A model generated the notes under the pieces. The model was not told the origin of the DNA, searched no databases, and saw nothing but the letters and a program-made list of their open reading frames with translations. The position numbers and the translations under genes are program-made. This document shows, one piece after another, positions 35,689 through 48,644 of a DNA stretch of 64,000 nt. The stretch covers positions 36,886,860 through 36,950,859 of the forward strand of contig NC_090246.1 in the NCBI RefSeq assembly GCF_037325665.1. Reading direction: 5' to 3'. The stretch comes from Littorina saxatilis. Its lineage: Eukaryota; Mollusca; Gastropoda; Littorinimorpha; Littorinidae. Every line of letters starts with the position of its first letter. The first letter of the stretch is position 1.

Positions 35689-35888
35689 TTGGAAACAGAA
35701 GGGACATAACTCTACGCAAAGAAGCGCGTGACTATGGTCAACAGCAAGCTACCTTCATCAGATCGTGATTGTATCGCTAGCAGAGTGGTGTGAACTTGTT
35801 TGTTCCTCTTGTCTCACTCTCGAGAGACAGCCAGATTCATCGTGTTTATGCTGGTCATTTTTTCTGTTAGTTGAGATAAACTGGAAAG

Positions 35889-38800
35889 ATGCAAACGACA
35901 AGCTTTGTCAGTCTGGTTCTTTCACTCTTCTTGATACTTGTGACAGTGTCGTCTGCCAAAAGGTACGAACCGAACTGGGCTTCTCTGGACACTCGCCCAT
36001 TGCCTGCCTGGTATGATGAAAGCAAGATTGGAATTTTCCTTCATTGGGGAGTATTTTCAGGTAATTTCTAGATGTCTGTGTGTGCAACGTTCGTCAGAAT
36101 GTTCTTACCGTGCAGATCCATACATTGTTTTAATTACTTCCTGAAGTAGGACTTTCGTTTGCAGCCCGCACGATCAGTAAATATATAATATCATATGTGC
36201 GATTTATTTCAGCTTATCTTCTACCTTTGAAGCTAGTTAATTAGAATGTCAATGGTTAATCTGTAACAACGATTTTTGTCACAGCTATGTGCTATAATAC
36301 ATCTTTGAACTTGAAGTTTGTTTATCTTTGAAAAATACTTGTAAATGTATACATGTATGTATGTAAGATTTGCCTGTATAGTTTACTCATAGAGTCATAA
36401 TCAATAATCACGTGAATGCCCCGTGGTTTGCTATGTATTGATTTGCCTTTAGTTTACTCACAACCTTGTGAATGCATGCCCCGTGATTTGCTATACATGT
36501 ATTGATTTGGCTGTTTTGTTTTGGTTGTGTTTTAATTATTTTCATGTGATATCATACATGACAGTTAATACTTTTATAACATAAGTAAATTTTAAGGGGC
36601 TTATTGTCCGTCAGGTCTTAATTGCCTATAATTATTGGACATGAATTGGTTTATACGATTCGAGTTTTACGCCCTCACGGCTTTTTGATGTTTGCGTGTT
36701 TAGGTGGTATCAGCCATCTGCACTTATGGTAGAATGACCAAGATCTTTAACGTGCCATTGTGGTGACACGGGGGTGGGAGATGGATACCGTCTCTGGGTC
36801 TGCACATAAAGTTGACCCGTGTCCATCCCGGCATGGATTCGAACCAGCGACCTCTCGATCACAAGTCCAGTGCTCTACCACCTGAGCTACCCGGGCCCCC
36901 CAACTTTTATAACATGGTTTGAATGGGATCCTATGAACATTTTTCATATCTGGGACTTGTAGGTGTGTGTGCAAGCATGTGTGTTAGTGTGTTATTTAGT
37001 TTCTCTCATAACTGCCCTGCTTGCATGTGGAGAGCAAAAAGAGACTTCCGTGACTCACTGACTGGATTTTGGTAAATATTTTTGTTGCAGTTCCAAGCTA
37101 CATTAACGAGTGGTTTTGGTGGGAATGGAAGGGAGCCAAGAGTCCGCGTGCAGTGACGTTTATGTTGAAGAACTACAAGCCTGACTTTACCTACGCAGAC
37201 TTCGCTCCAGACTTCAAGGCTGAATTTTACGATCCCAACAGATGGGCCGACATCTTCAATGCCTCAGGAGCCAAGTGAGTGCTGCTTGAGTACAGTGAAC
37301 CTTCAGTTTTAAGACCTTCAACAAGCTGAGAAAATTAGGTATTGTAGTAGGAGTCTTAGAATAGAGGTAAATGTACCAAGTTTAGGAAGAGTAAAATCTT
37401 TTGGAACAACTAAAGTCTTACCCCAGAGGGGGTCCTTAAAACAGAAGTTTCACTATACACTTCTTTTAAATGAATCTTATATTGACTGCTCCAGGGGTGT
37501 ACCTTAACTTTTTTTGCTACCGGCCAGGGGGGCCGGTAAGTCCAAAATTGAACCGGCCCCCCAAAATCCCAACCGGCCCCCGGGATTTCTTACAACCGCC
37601 CCAGTGGCTTGTCGCGTGCTAACCACAAACACAAAAGACGTACATTCATACTTATTATGCATACATGTGGATTTGCACAACTAATAACTACCACAAACAC
37701 ACACAAAACTTGATGACTAAAATGCTATATTTTAATATAATGATAATTAACCTTGTTTTAATAAAGAATTTAAAATAAATGCCGCCACAAAGAAACAAGA
37801 AATCAAAACAACATTCACACCCTGTCACACAATCACACACTAAACCTCACTAAAAGTTACCCCCTTTATGTACCCCCTACCACACAATTTACAAAGTAAT
37901 TTACTATGGAACTTTACTTACCACATAAACACACACTTTAAACAAATGAGTAAATCAGCATTTTTGTAAAGATTTTAGTCAAGCAGTATGTAAGAAATGT
38001 TAAGTCCTTTGTACTGGAAACTTGCATTCTCCCAGTAAGGTAATATATTGTACTACGTTGCAAGCCCCTGGAGCAAATTTTTGATTAGTGCTTTTGTGAA
38101 CAAGAAACAATTGACAAGTGGCTCTATCCCATCTCCCCCCTTACCCCGTCGCGATATAACCTTCGTGGTTGAAAACGACGTTAAACACCAAGTAAAGAAA
38201 GAAAAAAGTAAATCAGCAATTTTTTTTATTTTAAATTATGTTTTTTGTTGTGTAAAACCAAGTATAAAAAGCTGACTACAAAAGTTGCTTTCTTGTTTTG
38301 TTTCTTTTTCTTTATGTCTGTGTTATTAATATTACTGTTAGATCAAGCAGAAGTATAAAAGTTGCATACCAGCCAAATTTACCACAGCTCAAGTCATAAA
38401 TAATCAAAAGCATTATATTTCATTTCTATTTTCTAATGAAAACAAACAGATGTTCAGATTTCCTGATCCTAGAATTGTTTACAGGTGATCTTTATGCTTT
38501 TGATTCAGAAGAGTTGCAGAGTTGCACCCCTTATTATCCTATTGTTGAAGGTCTGTCTTTTCTTCTTTATCACATAATTATATTGGATCGGTTTTTTTTG
38601 TTACTTCCTTAGTTGAAGGGAAATAATTGACAGCAGTAGTACTGTCACTACTTGTACTAAGTTGGTCAGCAAAGCTGGTGTTAACATATTTTAGAAAACG
38701 GTCTTAATGAGTATCCCTGCAGTCAATGACCTATACATTTCCCAGAAACTGGATCAGTGGTACATAGCAGGCACATCAAAGGAAAAATACAGAGGGGGAA

Positions 38801-41800
38801 TATGTTTGCTCTGGATGGGCGGTCAGATCAAAGGCAGATGCATTGTAAAAGCTGGTTGGCCTTGAGACCTGGGTCAATGACCGGTACTTGCAATCTGAAC
38901 ACAGCTGCCTGTCCAGACATGCACTGACCTTCTTACCCGGTGTCAATGACCGAGTTTTTATCTGAGAGGAAACAACATGTGAAAGTCTCTGAAGGATTGG
39001 TCAGCGCAGGATAAGATAAGAGAGGGGGTGAAGTGAATAGCGCAAAGAGGGGGGAGGGGGGGGGGGGGGGGGGGGTGGTAGCTATTTTGACTGCTGATGC
39101 AATCGCCAGCGGCTCGTGGCACTGGAGGGGTGATGACACGGTCATTTGAGGCGGAGGGGGGTAGCTGTCCAGCCAATGTGTCTGTTGATTGGTAGTAGTC
39201 CTGAGTCCTTCTCAAAGTGGGGGGGATGAGTGGGCAGTAGAGAAGTGACAGATTTTGAGATCGCCCGCGAGAGATATTTGTTCGCCGGCCGTTCCGATTA
39301 ACTACGTTGCCTAACGACTTTGTGCTTAACCGAAATTTGAACCCGCCCGAGAACCTGCCGGGCGACCGCCAATATTCAGCCCTGCTGCTCTGTATAATTC
39401 TGGTGATTACCCGTGATGACTCGTAGTTGCTTTGTGTATGTATACAGAATGTTGTTGTTGTTGTCAGTTTTTCAGTAAAATGACCTGACAGACTTTAATC
39501 ACTTGTAAACAGAAAAATTAGTTCCATTGTATTGTATTTCTATTTTCATTCATATTATACTAGTGCGTCATAGATGATATAATGAGGATGTCTGGTACGC
39601 GGAATGAGGGCTTCTGTTATATAGTTCAGTGTCCCTATTATAGTGTAGACATAAACTCTTAAACTATCAAGTTGGATTGACTTTGTTACATTTGAATGAC
39701 TGACACATTTTTTAATTCATTTCAGGTATGTGGTGTTGGTGACAAAACATCATGAAGGATTCACCAACTGGCCGTCTAAATATTCATGGAACTGGAATGC
39801 CATGGATGTAGGGCCCAACAGAGATCTTGTTGGTAAAGGAAAACATGCATTTTATAACCTGTCCCCTTGTAATTTTATGTAACATTTTGTGATAGCTAGA
39901 CTTTTGGTTTCCTGTGTGGGTTCGTTTCTAATAACAGACACATACAAGTAAGTGAGCTCACCAATATTAGTGAATAGATTGATATCTAACTCTGTGTATA
40001 GGCCCACAGCTATTTTCCGTGATACATAGCTGTATCCGAATCGACAAAATCTGTGAAGAATGAAGACACTAGCTAGTGCTGCCATAATATCACTGGTTTC
40101 AACTCAAACAATCATGTCTAATACATGTAGCATAAATGAAGCTTGTAAAGTATGTGGTTCCCGGAATGTGTAGCACTTCAGCCTAGAGAATAGCTACAGT
40201 AAAGCTGGCCTGTTCACCTGAAAATGTGTGTCATAAGAGGATACTGCATGATCGCTGTAAGAGATCAGGGGAGCCCTCCTCCAAAGACTGCCGGTTTCAT
40301 GCCCCCCCCCCCCCCCCCCCCCATTTTAAGATCTTCCTATCACAGATTTATTGTTCCCTCTGTGAATTTACCTGTGTTTTAAAACTCTCCCTTGACCTGT
40401 AATTCAACGTGTTTTCATTATTTTCTACTTACAGGTGATTTGGCAAACGCTATCAGGAAGAAAACAGACATCCACTTTGGAATCTATCACTCTCTGTTTG
40501 AGTGGTTCAACCCACTCTACCTCCAGGATGCTGCCAACAAGTACACCACACAAGATTTTGTTAAAGTAAGTATTTTTAGCATTAATTGTAATGAGCGAAC
40601 ACAACATCCAAAGCTATAAGGGTTCTTACTGTTTACTTTTATTCGTAAACATTTCATTAGCTAACCTTTCTTGTTTCTTGATTCATGTACGTATTTTCAG
40701 TCTGTGATTAATACTCTGCTGCCTTTGTTGTTAATCTTTTTTTTTAATCTGCTGCTTCTCTCTTTCTCTTATAGCTGAGATATACTGTACATTGTTGTGA
40801 GTTGCATTGTTTATTGTATTGAGGTTAAAACACCAAGTTTGCACTGTTAGAGGGACAATTGCTTTTTTGTGTCTTCGTGAAATAAAGAAGGGCGAGGTAG
40901 ATAAAGTAACTTCTGTTCTGGGCAACTTGAGGAAGAAAAGCAACTATATTGGCTTTAAAATTAAGGTTAATCCTGTCCGAAGATAGATTAAACGTTGTGG
41001 AACCCTTTCGGTGAAAATAGCTGTTTTTCGGAAATATTTTGGTCAGAATTTTATCTGCTATCGGTATGAAAAATTAACTCTGATGTGTATTTTATGGTGG
41101 GTGTGCTTAATATGACACCCTCTTCTTTTAAAAAATATTGCTCATCGGAGCCAGGTAATGCTGCCGATTGTCGTTGTCCCAATAATCGATGGCTTGCAGT
41201 ATTTGCTGACAACGTGTTTTGGTTGAGGTCACGTGAGTTTAGAAAAACACATGTGCTTTATCAACCACTGCAAGCAATCGGCAGCAAATTGTGGCTCCGA
41301 TGTGCATACGTTTGAAAGAAAATGGTGTCGTATTAAGTGCACACAGCATACACATCATAGCTAGTTGTTCATCGCGATGGCAGGTAAAAAGACGTTCAGC
41401 TGAGCGAGTACTTCCGCCTCCCCTGTCTGGGACGCTAACTCTGCCACAGCGCTTGAAAATCCTGAAAGAGTTATTTCTGAACATCGTCTATTGAAAAGTG
41501 CATCTATAAATGTTTAAAAGAGGCATTTTCAGATTGAATAACAGGTTTACAAAATGTAAATGTTAAAAGTCTCTGTTAGGCTTGCAGCCTTTCAACGGTT
41601 GCATGACATTGCACCTGAATTTGAAAATCACACCATGAATTTTCTTCTTTTCTTTTTTTCTTTTCTTCTTTCTTTCTGTCTTTCTTTTCTTGGGTAATTC
41701 ATGTTCAACTTTGATTCTTTTTCGTTTACAGTCAAAGACGATGCCAGAGTTGCATGAGCTGGTGACCAAGTATGAACCAGAAGTAGTGTGGTCCGATGGA

Positions 41801-44800
41801 GACTGGATGGTGAACGACACATACTGGAACGCCACAAACTTCCTGGCTTGGCTCTTCAATGACAGGTCTGCTTCTTACTCCACTTCTGTAATATATGTTA
41901 AAATTGTTTAGTACTATGTAATAATATGGATGTCCAAGATTTGCTTGGATGACAAATGTCAAATGACACCAGTGTGAATTACTGAGTGCTATCAGTAGTT
42001 CAGTTTTGTTGAAATAACACAGTGGCACCTGTCATGAAATGACATCCTGGCTAAAAGTGTCCCCACATTGCACTTTTGTCTTCAAAACAGGTATAATTTG
42101 GTCAAGATGATAAACACTGTCCTCTAGTGGGAGGTGTCCAGTCATCAGAGGGGCCTGACGTCGCTGGCGCCAATGTATCATTGATTATTCAAATTAAGGC
42201 ATGCTCAGTTCTGGTGTAATTTGAAGAAAGTGGATGCACACTTTGGCCTGATTATTCAAATGAAGGCATGCACAGTTCTGGTGTAATTTGAAGAAAGTGG
42301 ATGCACACTTTGGCCAGAGAAGGCAGTCAGATGATGATGATCAGAGACATACAACTAATTGAGAGTAGTGTGCTGGCTGTTACAGCTGAACAAGAGCAGA
42401 GAGTGCAATTTGGAAGAACTGATCGCACAAACAATTATCAGTTAGCTCAGCTGTTAATTATCACCTAAATCTCTTTTGTCAGTTAAATTGACCAAGATAA
42501 GAGTAACTGTGTATCCTGCTGTAGTCAAACAACAGCTTTTTGAATGCAAATGTTTTTCACACATCCAAATCAAATTGAGTTCAGTGTTGTTTGAAAATCA
42601 TTTAACACTTTCTACCCCACCTATGTTGACCAAGTTTTTTTTTAGCCGAGACCAGCTGTGCTGCAGCAGGTCACTCAGAATTGTAGTAACTGTGTATGCA
42701 GGCGTTAGATGGACGTTACAGAAAGTGACTGTGTGTACGGATATATCAAAGACGATATAATATTACCTACTATGAACCAGGTCAGATAGAGCCATATGAG
42801 TCGGTACGGATATACCTGGGAGACGATGAGTTAAGAGCTGCAGGAAGGTTTTAAAGCTTTCCTTCGACAAATGTACTATACCATCTATATATACCTTGTG
42901 GTAAAACCACAACATTTGCGTAATAATTGAAACTCTTGCTTTCTTTACAGCCCTGTCAAAGACACTGTTGTGGTGAATGACCGCTGGGGGAAGAACATTC
43001 GCTGCAAACATGGCAGCTTCTATAACTGCAATGACAAATTTGTGCCAAGTAGGTTTAAGCTGATCTTTTTAATATTATGTTCCTTGTTTCTGTGCTGCCC
43101 TCTTTGTCATTGAAAAAACATTTAGTATACTGAAGAATGTTATCCGAGTTTTATATACGGGGAGAAGATCGATGAGCCATTTTGTGGCTTTCAGCAAAAT
43201 GACATATGTCCACAGTTTATTTTTCTGCTGAGTACCAGGAATATGTTTTGACTTTTATTGGGTTTGATTGAATTCTTTCCTGGATTTGGACGTATTTCTT
43301 TGGTACTAACTACAATGAAAAATTGTAGAGAAATTCTGCTCGGGCTGTTAAAATACAATTGGCCTGTTTAATTTTGAACAACATGATGAGTTTGTCGTGA
43401 TTGTGATCATGTAACAGGCCAGCTGTTCAAACACAAGTGGGAGAACTGCATGTCACTAGACAAAGGATCATGGGGGTTCCGTCGTGACGCCTCCCTGTCC
43501 AGCATCTACAGTATGGATGATTTCATCTCTCTGCTTGTCCGCACTGTCAGGTGAACAAAACTGGGAAAGAATGTTTGAACAAATTATGAAAGACAACATT
43601 CAGAATAATATTACCTCTTAGAATGCTATAATTAAGTTGACTCACTCAGGTGAACAAAACTGGTCGAGATCTTTCAACAAAAATTATGAAAGACAAAAAT
43701 GCAGAACAATAATTATTACCTTTTGGATCGAGTGCTATGATTAATAACAACAACAAGAACCACAAGATTACAGTGAAAATGTACTCACCAAAACACGAAC
43801 AATAAAAACATGAATTACTCTGAATAGATTCCATTCTATTTTTACACTTCTTTTGGAAGATATGAAATATTGTTTGAGAGGGAAACAAATACTATTCGTG
43901 TTTTAAAATTATTGTACGTGTTTTGGCGAGTACATTTTCTTCTTGCTCTTCTTCTTCTCACCTGTAGTCTCTTGTTCCTATATTCTGCTATAATTAAGTT
44001 TACATGTTTGCTCGGAGCCTTGTTTTGTGTTTAACTGTAAAGTAAAGTTTGTAATTTCTTTGTCATGGCTGGAATGGTATGTGATTTACACAGGCATACG
44101 GGAAATACAAGGTAGCGTTACTCTGAACTGGTTCCATTCTACTTTTACACTTCTTTTGGAAGATATAAGATACATGTAACTGTTTAAGAGGGAAAATTAA
44201 ACCTGTAACTTAATTACCAACAGTTGACAGATTTTTGTTTTGTTTGTTTTGCTTTTAGTTGTCAGTCAGAAAACAACAAATATCAATTATAGGAATGTAG
44301 AAGTAGATGAAGAAAGATGAATAGCAGAACTTAACAATTCAATAATATACATTTATTCATTAGCCTTGGCGGCAACCTGCTGGTGAACGTGGGGCCAACG
44401 TCCTATGGGGAGATTGCTCCAATTTACGAAGAGCGACTGCGCCAGATGGGTGAATGGCTGAACATCAACGGGGAAGCCATTTATGCAACAAAACCCTGGG
44501 CCTTCCAGAACGACACCGTCAACCCTGATGTCTGGTGAGACTTTGCATGAAATTGTATCTTCTATGAGAATTGGCAAAACATTTTCTTGAAGACTTAAAT
44601 TTTAAAGTTCATTTGACTTGTGCTTGATGACTTTAAGAGTTAAATTAAGTCCTAATCCTCTAGCACATAATCCTCCTGGATAGGAAAGACATACAAATGG
44701 CAATTCAAGTTACTTGTTGTAATAGATGATGTTCGGAAATAGCTCTGTTGGGTTTGAATGGGGTGTGAAAGAGTGAATACTCTTGCTTTTAGTGAGTCAA

Positions 44801-45416
44801 ACTTTCCCACGTGACATTGTAGGCTCACTAGCAAGGGGGGTGTCTGAAACACGTGGACAAGGAGCACATGTTGAAAGCTTGACTCATTAAAAATAAAACC
44901 AAAAGTACAACCCATGCAAACCCGACAGAGTTATTTTTACAGTTCACCTACTTTGAAAACATACATTTAAAGATATACCAAGGACATAAATTAACTGGAA
45001 ATGAAATTGTCTTGTGCATTAGTACGTGTATTCCCCAAAACAAGGAAATACACCCACTCGGTCTCTGGATCTCTCTCTTTTTCTCTCAACAGCATCCCCC
45101 CTCCCCCACCCCCACTTCCATCTCTCAATCCTTTACTGCTTCATTGTGTTTCAGGTACACCTCCAAGAAGACAAGCAATGGCACAGTGGTGTACGCCATT
45201 CTGCTCAAGTGGCTGAAGGGAAATGTACTGGAGTTGGGCGCACCTATCGTCAGTCGCCAAAGCTCCATCACCCTTCTTGGCTACAGCGGGAGCCCCTTCA
45301 CGTTCACGGGGCAAGCCATTCACGGTGTCGAGATCAACGTGCCGACAATCCCGTTCTATGACATGCCTTGCCAGTGGGGCTGGGTCTTCAAGCTGGAAAA
45401 TCTTGTTAATCAGTAG
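35889..45416 (+). CDS. FUCA: Alpha-L-fucosidase copy 1 (GH29), nine exons, 463 aa
   Basis: Exons: 35889-36060, 37091-37274, 39726-39832, 40435-40565, 41732-41865, 42951-43048, 43418-43550, 44364-44534, 45155-45416 (TAG). All introns are GT-AG and the frame is continuous. The enzyme hydrolyses terminal alpha-L-fucose from glycans, in lysosomes or secreted. Residues 1-23 form a signal peptide (hydrophobic core, SSA end). Family signatures: [10 protein letters not shown] (48-57), [17 protein letters not shown] (127-136), VWSDGDW with nucleophile D220, and KWENC with E284 aligned to the glutamate proposed as acid/base in human FUCA1. The C-terminal beta-sandwich is about 360-463. Sequons include N114 and N231. 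Length equals the vertebrate FUCA1 norm and nothing is broken. Confidence 0.96.
36583..36902 (-). mobile_element. tRNA-derived SINE in intron 1 of fucosidase copy 1
   Basis: The minus strand begins with a tRNA-like head holding box A TAGCTCAGGTGG and box B GGTTCGAATCC, with a loop reading CTTGTGA (Thr-like TGT). The body follows for about 240 bases. The 13-base target ACTTTTATAACAT is duplicated (36570-36582 and 36903-36915). Copy 2 has the empty site near 55765. The head is not a functional tRNA gene. Confidence 0.88.
37291..37457. mobile_element. MITE, TACAGTG family, in intron 2 of copy 1
   Basis: TACAGTGAACCTTCAG to AAGTTTCACTATA. The same element is in copy 2 from 56146, so it predates the gene duplication. 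Confidence 0.6.
37496..39386. mobile_element. Composite insertion with hAT-like ends, intron 2 of copy 1
   Basis: Begins CAGGGGTGTACC and ends near CAGCCCTG, with CTGCTC on both sides; absent from copy 2. CAGGG(G)TG ends are typical of hAT elements. It contains the SINE at 37963-38208 and a long G run at about 39055-39075. No transposase found, and the boundaries are tentative. Confidence 0.4.
37963..38208 (+). mobile_element. SINE, GTTAAACACCAA-tail family, 5' truncated
   Basis: Shares GATTTTAGTCAAGCAGTATG, GCAAGCCCCTGGAGCAAATT and the end CGTTAAACACCAAGTAAAGA with the full-length copy at 59265-59635 and the inverted copy at 49325-49540. Confidence 0.8.
41010..41490. mobile_element. Foldback element in intron 4 of copy 1
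   Basis: Right arm CGCTTGAAAATCCTGAAAGA and left arm GAAATATTTTGGTCAGAATTTT are degenerate inverted repeats; internal inverted words include GTGTGCTTAATATGACACC and its complement. Copy 2 carries the same element (60030-60640) in better shape, so it is older than the duplication. Confidence 0.55.
42183..42316. repeat. Tandem duplication of about 65 bp in intron 5 of copy 1
   Basis: The phrase GATTATTCAAATGAAGGCAT to GATGCACACTTTGGCC occurs twice head to tail. Confidence 0.8.
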
Positions 45417-45639
45417 GGTATGGAATTTTCACTGCTGAATTTGTTTTCTCAGAATTCTCATGAAAAAAGTGTGCGCTATGCACATACATCAAAGTCACAT
45501 GAATCAACTGGCTGAACATTTTATGCCACTAAATTTATGTACTTTGGAATCTTCTTATTTTTTACACTTTTGAATCTGTGAATATAAATCCAATTCACAT
45601 TTTGTGTACTTAACGGGATGACAAAGTGTGTTCTTTTTA
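45417..45639 (+). other. Likely 3' UTR of fucosidase copy 1
   Basis: AT-rich DNA after the stop codon. No canonical AATAAA; AATATA near 45580 is a possible variant signal before the repeat begins at 45640. Confidence 0.35.
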
Positions 45640-46060
45640 CATTTAGTCAAGTTTTGACTAAATGTTTCAACATAGACAGGGAATCGATACGAAGGTTGTG
45701 GTGTATGTGTGTGTGTGTGCGTGTGTATAGAGCGATTCAGACAAAACTACTGGACCGATCTTCATGAAATTTCACATGAAAGTTCCTGGGTAAAGTTGAG
45801 GCAGCACTGTCACGCTCTCATTTTTCAACCAAATTGGTTCAAATTTTAGTCAAATAATCTTTGACAAAGCCCGCACTTTGGTATTGCATTTCAGCTTGGA
45901 GGCTTAAAAAAAAAAAGAATTTGCTCATTAAATTTGTCATTAAAATCGATTTTTTGCAGATTTAAAATTGATTGCATTGTATTCCTCATCTTCTCCTGAA
46001 TTAAAAAATATATAGATATATTATATTTACTGTAATAATGTGCTCAGAATGAAAGAAATT
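45640..46060 (-). mobile_element. ACAAGTCGCG repeat, minus orientation, partial
   Basis: Starts with the terminal hairpin CATTTAGTCAAGTTTTGACT, then the GT tract and AGCGATTCAGAC segment, degenerating after about 45985. It lies about 220 bases past the fucosidase stop codon. Confidence 0.75.
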
Positions 46061-46442
46061 AGGTTCAGTAAATACCTACGGACACTTGCTTCGCGGCGGC
46101 GAGCGTGACCCGTCTCGGTCTTCGGTATGGCTAGCCGAGACTGTCTGAATGTAGTCTTGGCGATGATTGGTTTGTGGTGTTGATCTTGATTAAATGTTTT
46201 TATATTGCTTCACGCGACTTATTTAATTTTGTACCTGAATGTTTTTTGTTTTTGTGTTTCAAACCACAATTATACACTGATGCTACATTTTGTGCAATGA
46301 TATTTTTGATACTATTTGATTTTAGGATCATTAATGTCTATTGTTTGAACATATAACATTCCGGGTGATTCTGTAATCCCCCCTTCCGGCCCCCGCTCCT
46401 CAATACTAATACCAAGGTTACAAAATCTCCTTAAACAAATTA

Positions 46443-47053
46443 CCGTACTTTCCGGGTCATAAGGCGCGACTTTTTTCCTCGAGTTCGACCCCTGCGTCTT
46501 GTATAACGAAGCGCCTAATCCGTGTATGAAATACGAAAAAAATCAAAGAGACCGCTTGAGTACCAGTCAAACAACTTGTGATAATGCATGTTTCAGCTAC
46601 TAGGTACTGCCCTGCCTTTGATCTGGCCGCACACACAGATTTCCACTCTGTTAAACTCGGTCACTGACCCCGATGCAGGAAGTGTTTCCTCTCTCAGATA
46701 TGACAGGGGAACCACCTCTCATGGCAAAAACTGGGTCATTGACCCCTGGGAAGAAGGTCGTGTCTTTTAACAAGGCCACCCAGCTATCACAATGCCTTTG
46801 ATCTGGCCGCACACACAGAGCACACATATTTTCACTCAGTTAAAGTCGGTCACTGACCGGTCACTGACCCCGGTGCAGGAAATGTTTCCTCTCTCAGATA
46901 TGACAGGGGAACCACCTCTCATGGCAAAAACTGGGTCATTTTGGTGCGCCCTATCGGCCCCCTGCGTCCAATGGGTGACTGGATTACAATTTTTTTTAAA
47001 AAGAAGGGGGTGCGTCTTAGATAAGGAAGCGCCTTGTCACCCGGAAAGTACGG
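46443..47053. mobile_element. MITE with CCGTACTTTCCGGGT ends, TA target
   Basis: Inverted ends CCGTACTTTCCGGGTCATAA and complement, flanked by TA. An internal segment of about 140 bases (CCTTTGATCTGGCCGCACAC to AAAAACTGGGTCATT) is present twice, at 46608-46745 and 46796-46942. Tc1/mariner-like by target. Confidence 0.75.
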
Positions 47054-47759
47054 TATGTGCAATGTTCTATTGTTGTTGATTTTATTTTTTCAACAGCACG
47101 TGTGCATTCATTGTTAACATCGTGTTGACAGAGGGAACTTGTGTATTTGAGGTTGCAGGTATATGTGCATGCATATGTGTGCGTGTGTAAATATTTTCAT
47201 TCAGATAATATTATGGTAATCTTATGGACATAGCTGTTGTGAACAGACTTTGCAGCTGAGTCACTTCCCTCTGTGGTCATGAAAATCCTCATATTCATTT
47301 GTCTCTGTCGTCTTAGCAAGACAAATACTGCCCAATACATATCACCAGTAGGTGATAAGAATAGCAGCAGAAAAACGACCCTTCGTACTTATTCCAGCAC
47401 ATTAGACAGAACTTTTATACAATCTGTATACAAGTTGGTTTTGTGTATACGTACCGATCTTGTGTTGACATGAATAATGAACTAGTTGGTACGTGTTTGA
47501 ATGTGTGTACTGATCATACGAAGTTGGATGATCTGTTCATATGAATAATGAAGTGGTTGTTGTGTTTTGGCATACTTATGCATATCTGTATCAGGTCAAA
47601 TTTGATTTTTTGTACAGTTGGTAAATAAACAGTCACTTAAATGTCATGTTGAATGTGGATGTTTGGGCAAGATTGCATCGACAGGAAAAGAGAGACAGAA
47701 ACAGACAGACAGACAGAAAGAGAGAGAGGCAGAAAGAGATGAGACAGAAAGAGGGACAC
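47054..47759. other. Intergenic DNA, no gene seen
   Basis: AT-rich with short GT stretches. Nothing recognised. Confidence 0.4.
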
Positions 47760-48180
47760 CAAAAGAGAGTGGGAACAAGTCTAGCTCAGTCGGTGGCACG
47801 CTATCTTTGTAACCAGTTTGTCTATACCTGTTTGTAACCAGTTTGTCTCTACCACTGTTGGTTGGTACTATATAAGGTACAGCAGGGATGTTTCTGCATT
47901 TCCCAGAGTCATCGTACAGCACAGACTCTAAGAAGACACGAATGTACAACTCTCTTGTGCAGATGCATGCACAAAGACCATTTGCACATGTGTATGTTAA
48001 AGATCCTAAGTTTCGAGTCAGTCTAGGAATGTAACAAAAACACACCCAGCACACACTTCCTCAAAGCTTGTCATTCAGCTCAGTACGTGGCGGGGTAAAA
48101 AACCCGGTATGGATCTCTAAACTCTGGCCACAAGGCCGCAGACCTGAGAGTAAAAACCTCAGGCATGCAGGTGAAGAAGA
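47760..48180 (+). mobile_element. Degenerate tRNA-derived SINE candidate
   Basis: CTAGCTCAGTCGGTGGCACGC matches a tRNA box A, but box B is not recognisable. Downstream TGTTAAAGATCCTAAGTTTC resembles the body of the SINE at 36583-36902 (ACGTTAAAGATCTTGG). Confidence 0.45.
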
Positions 48181-48644
48181 AAGGGAGAGACCGAGTCAAT
48201 GTGTATGTTGCACAAGAGAGAGAGGATTAAAAAAAAAGTTGTGTGGATTCTGTGTTGCATTAACAAAAAATTTAAACAGATACAATCACTTTTGTTTTCA
48301 CACGAGAGACCAGATAAAAAGGTTGTATGGAATCTGTGTTTGACAGCATGCACACACACACACACACACTGGCGGTTGACACACACACACACACACGCCA
48401 CAAAACCTATAAATGCACTGGACTTATTTTTTTCAGAGAAGTATGCATGCAACTTAACCAAGATCTTATAATTCTGTTTCTTTAAAAAAAAATTTCAATA
48501 ATCTTGGGATGCTGATGAACAATGCACTTGGGAATGAAATAAACCAATTCTGGTTGAGATCATACATGCTTGCCCTAGATGGTTCTGATTTTATGTATGT
48601 GTGTGAGCAAGAGATATATGTATGTGCATATATATATATATACT

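Noticed and set aside
36830-36902. tRNA-Thr gene on the minus strand
   Set aside because: The tRNA-like head is imperfectly paired, continues into a SINE body and is flanked by a target duplication.
45001-45154. Extension of fucosidase exon 9 upstream in the open frame
   Set aside because: A good acceptor (TTGTGTTTCAG) precedes 45155, the phase fits exon 8, and the upstream residues do not match the family.
47768-47800. Functional tRNA gene near 47768
   Set aside because: Only a box A-like word is present; no box B or cloverleaf.
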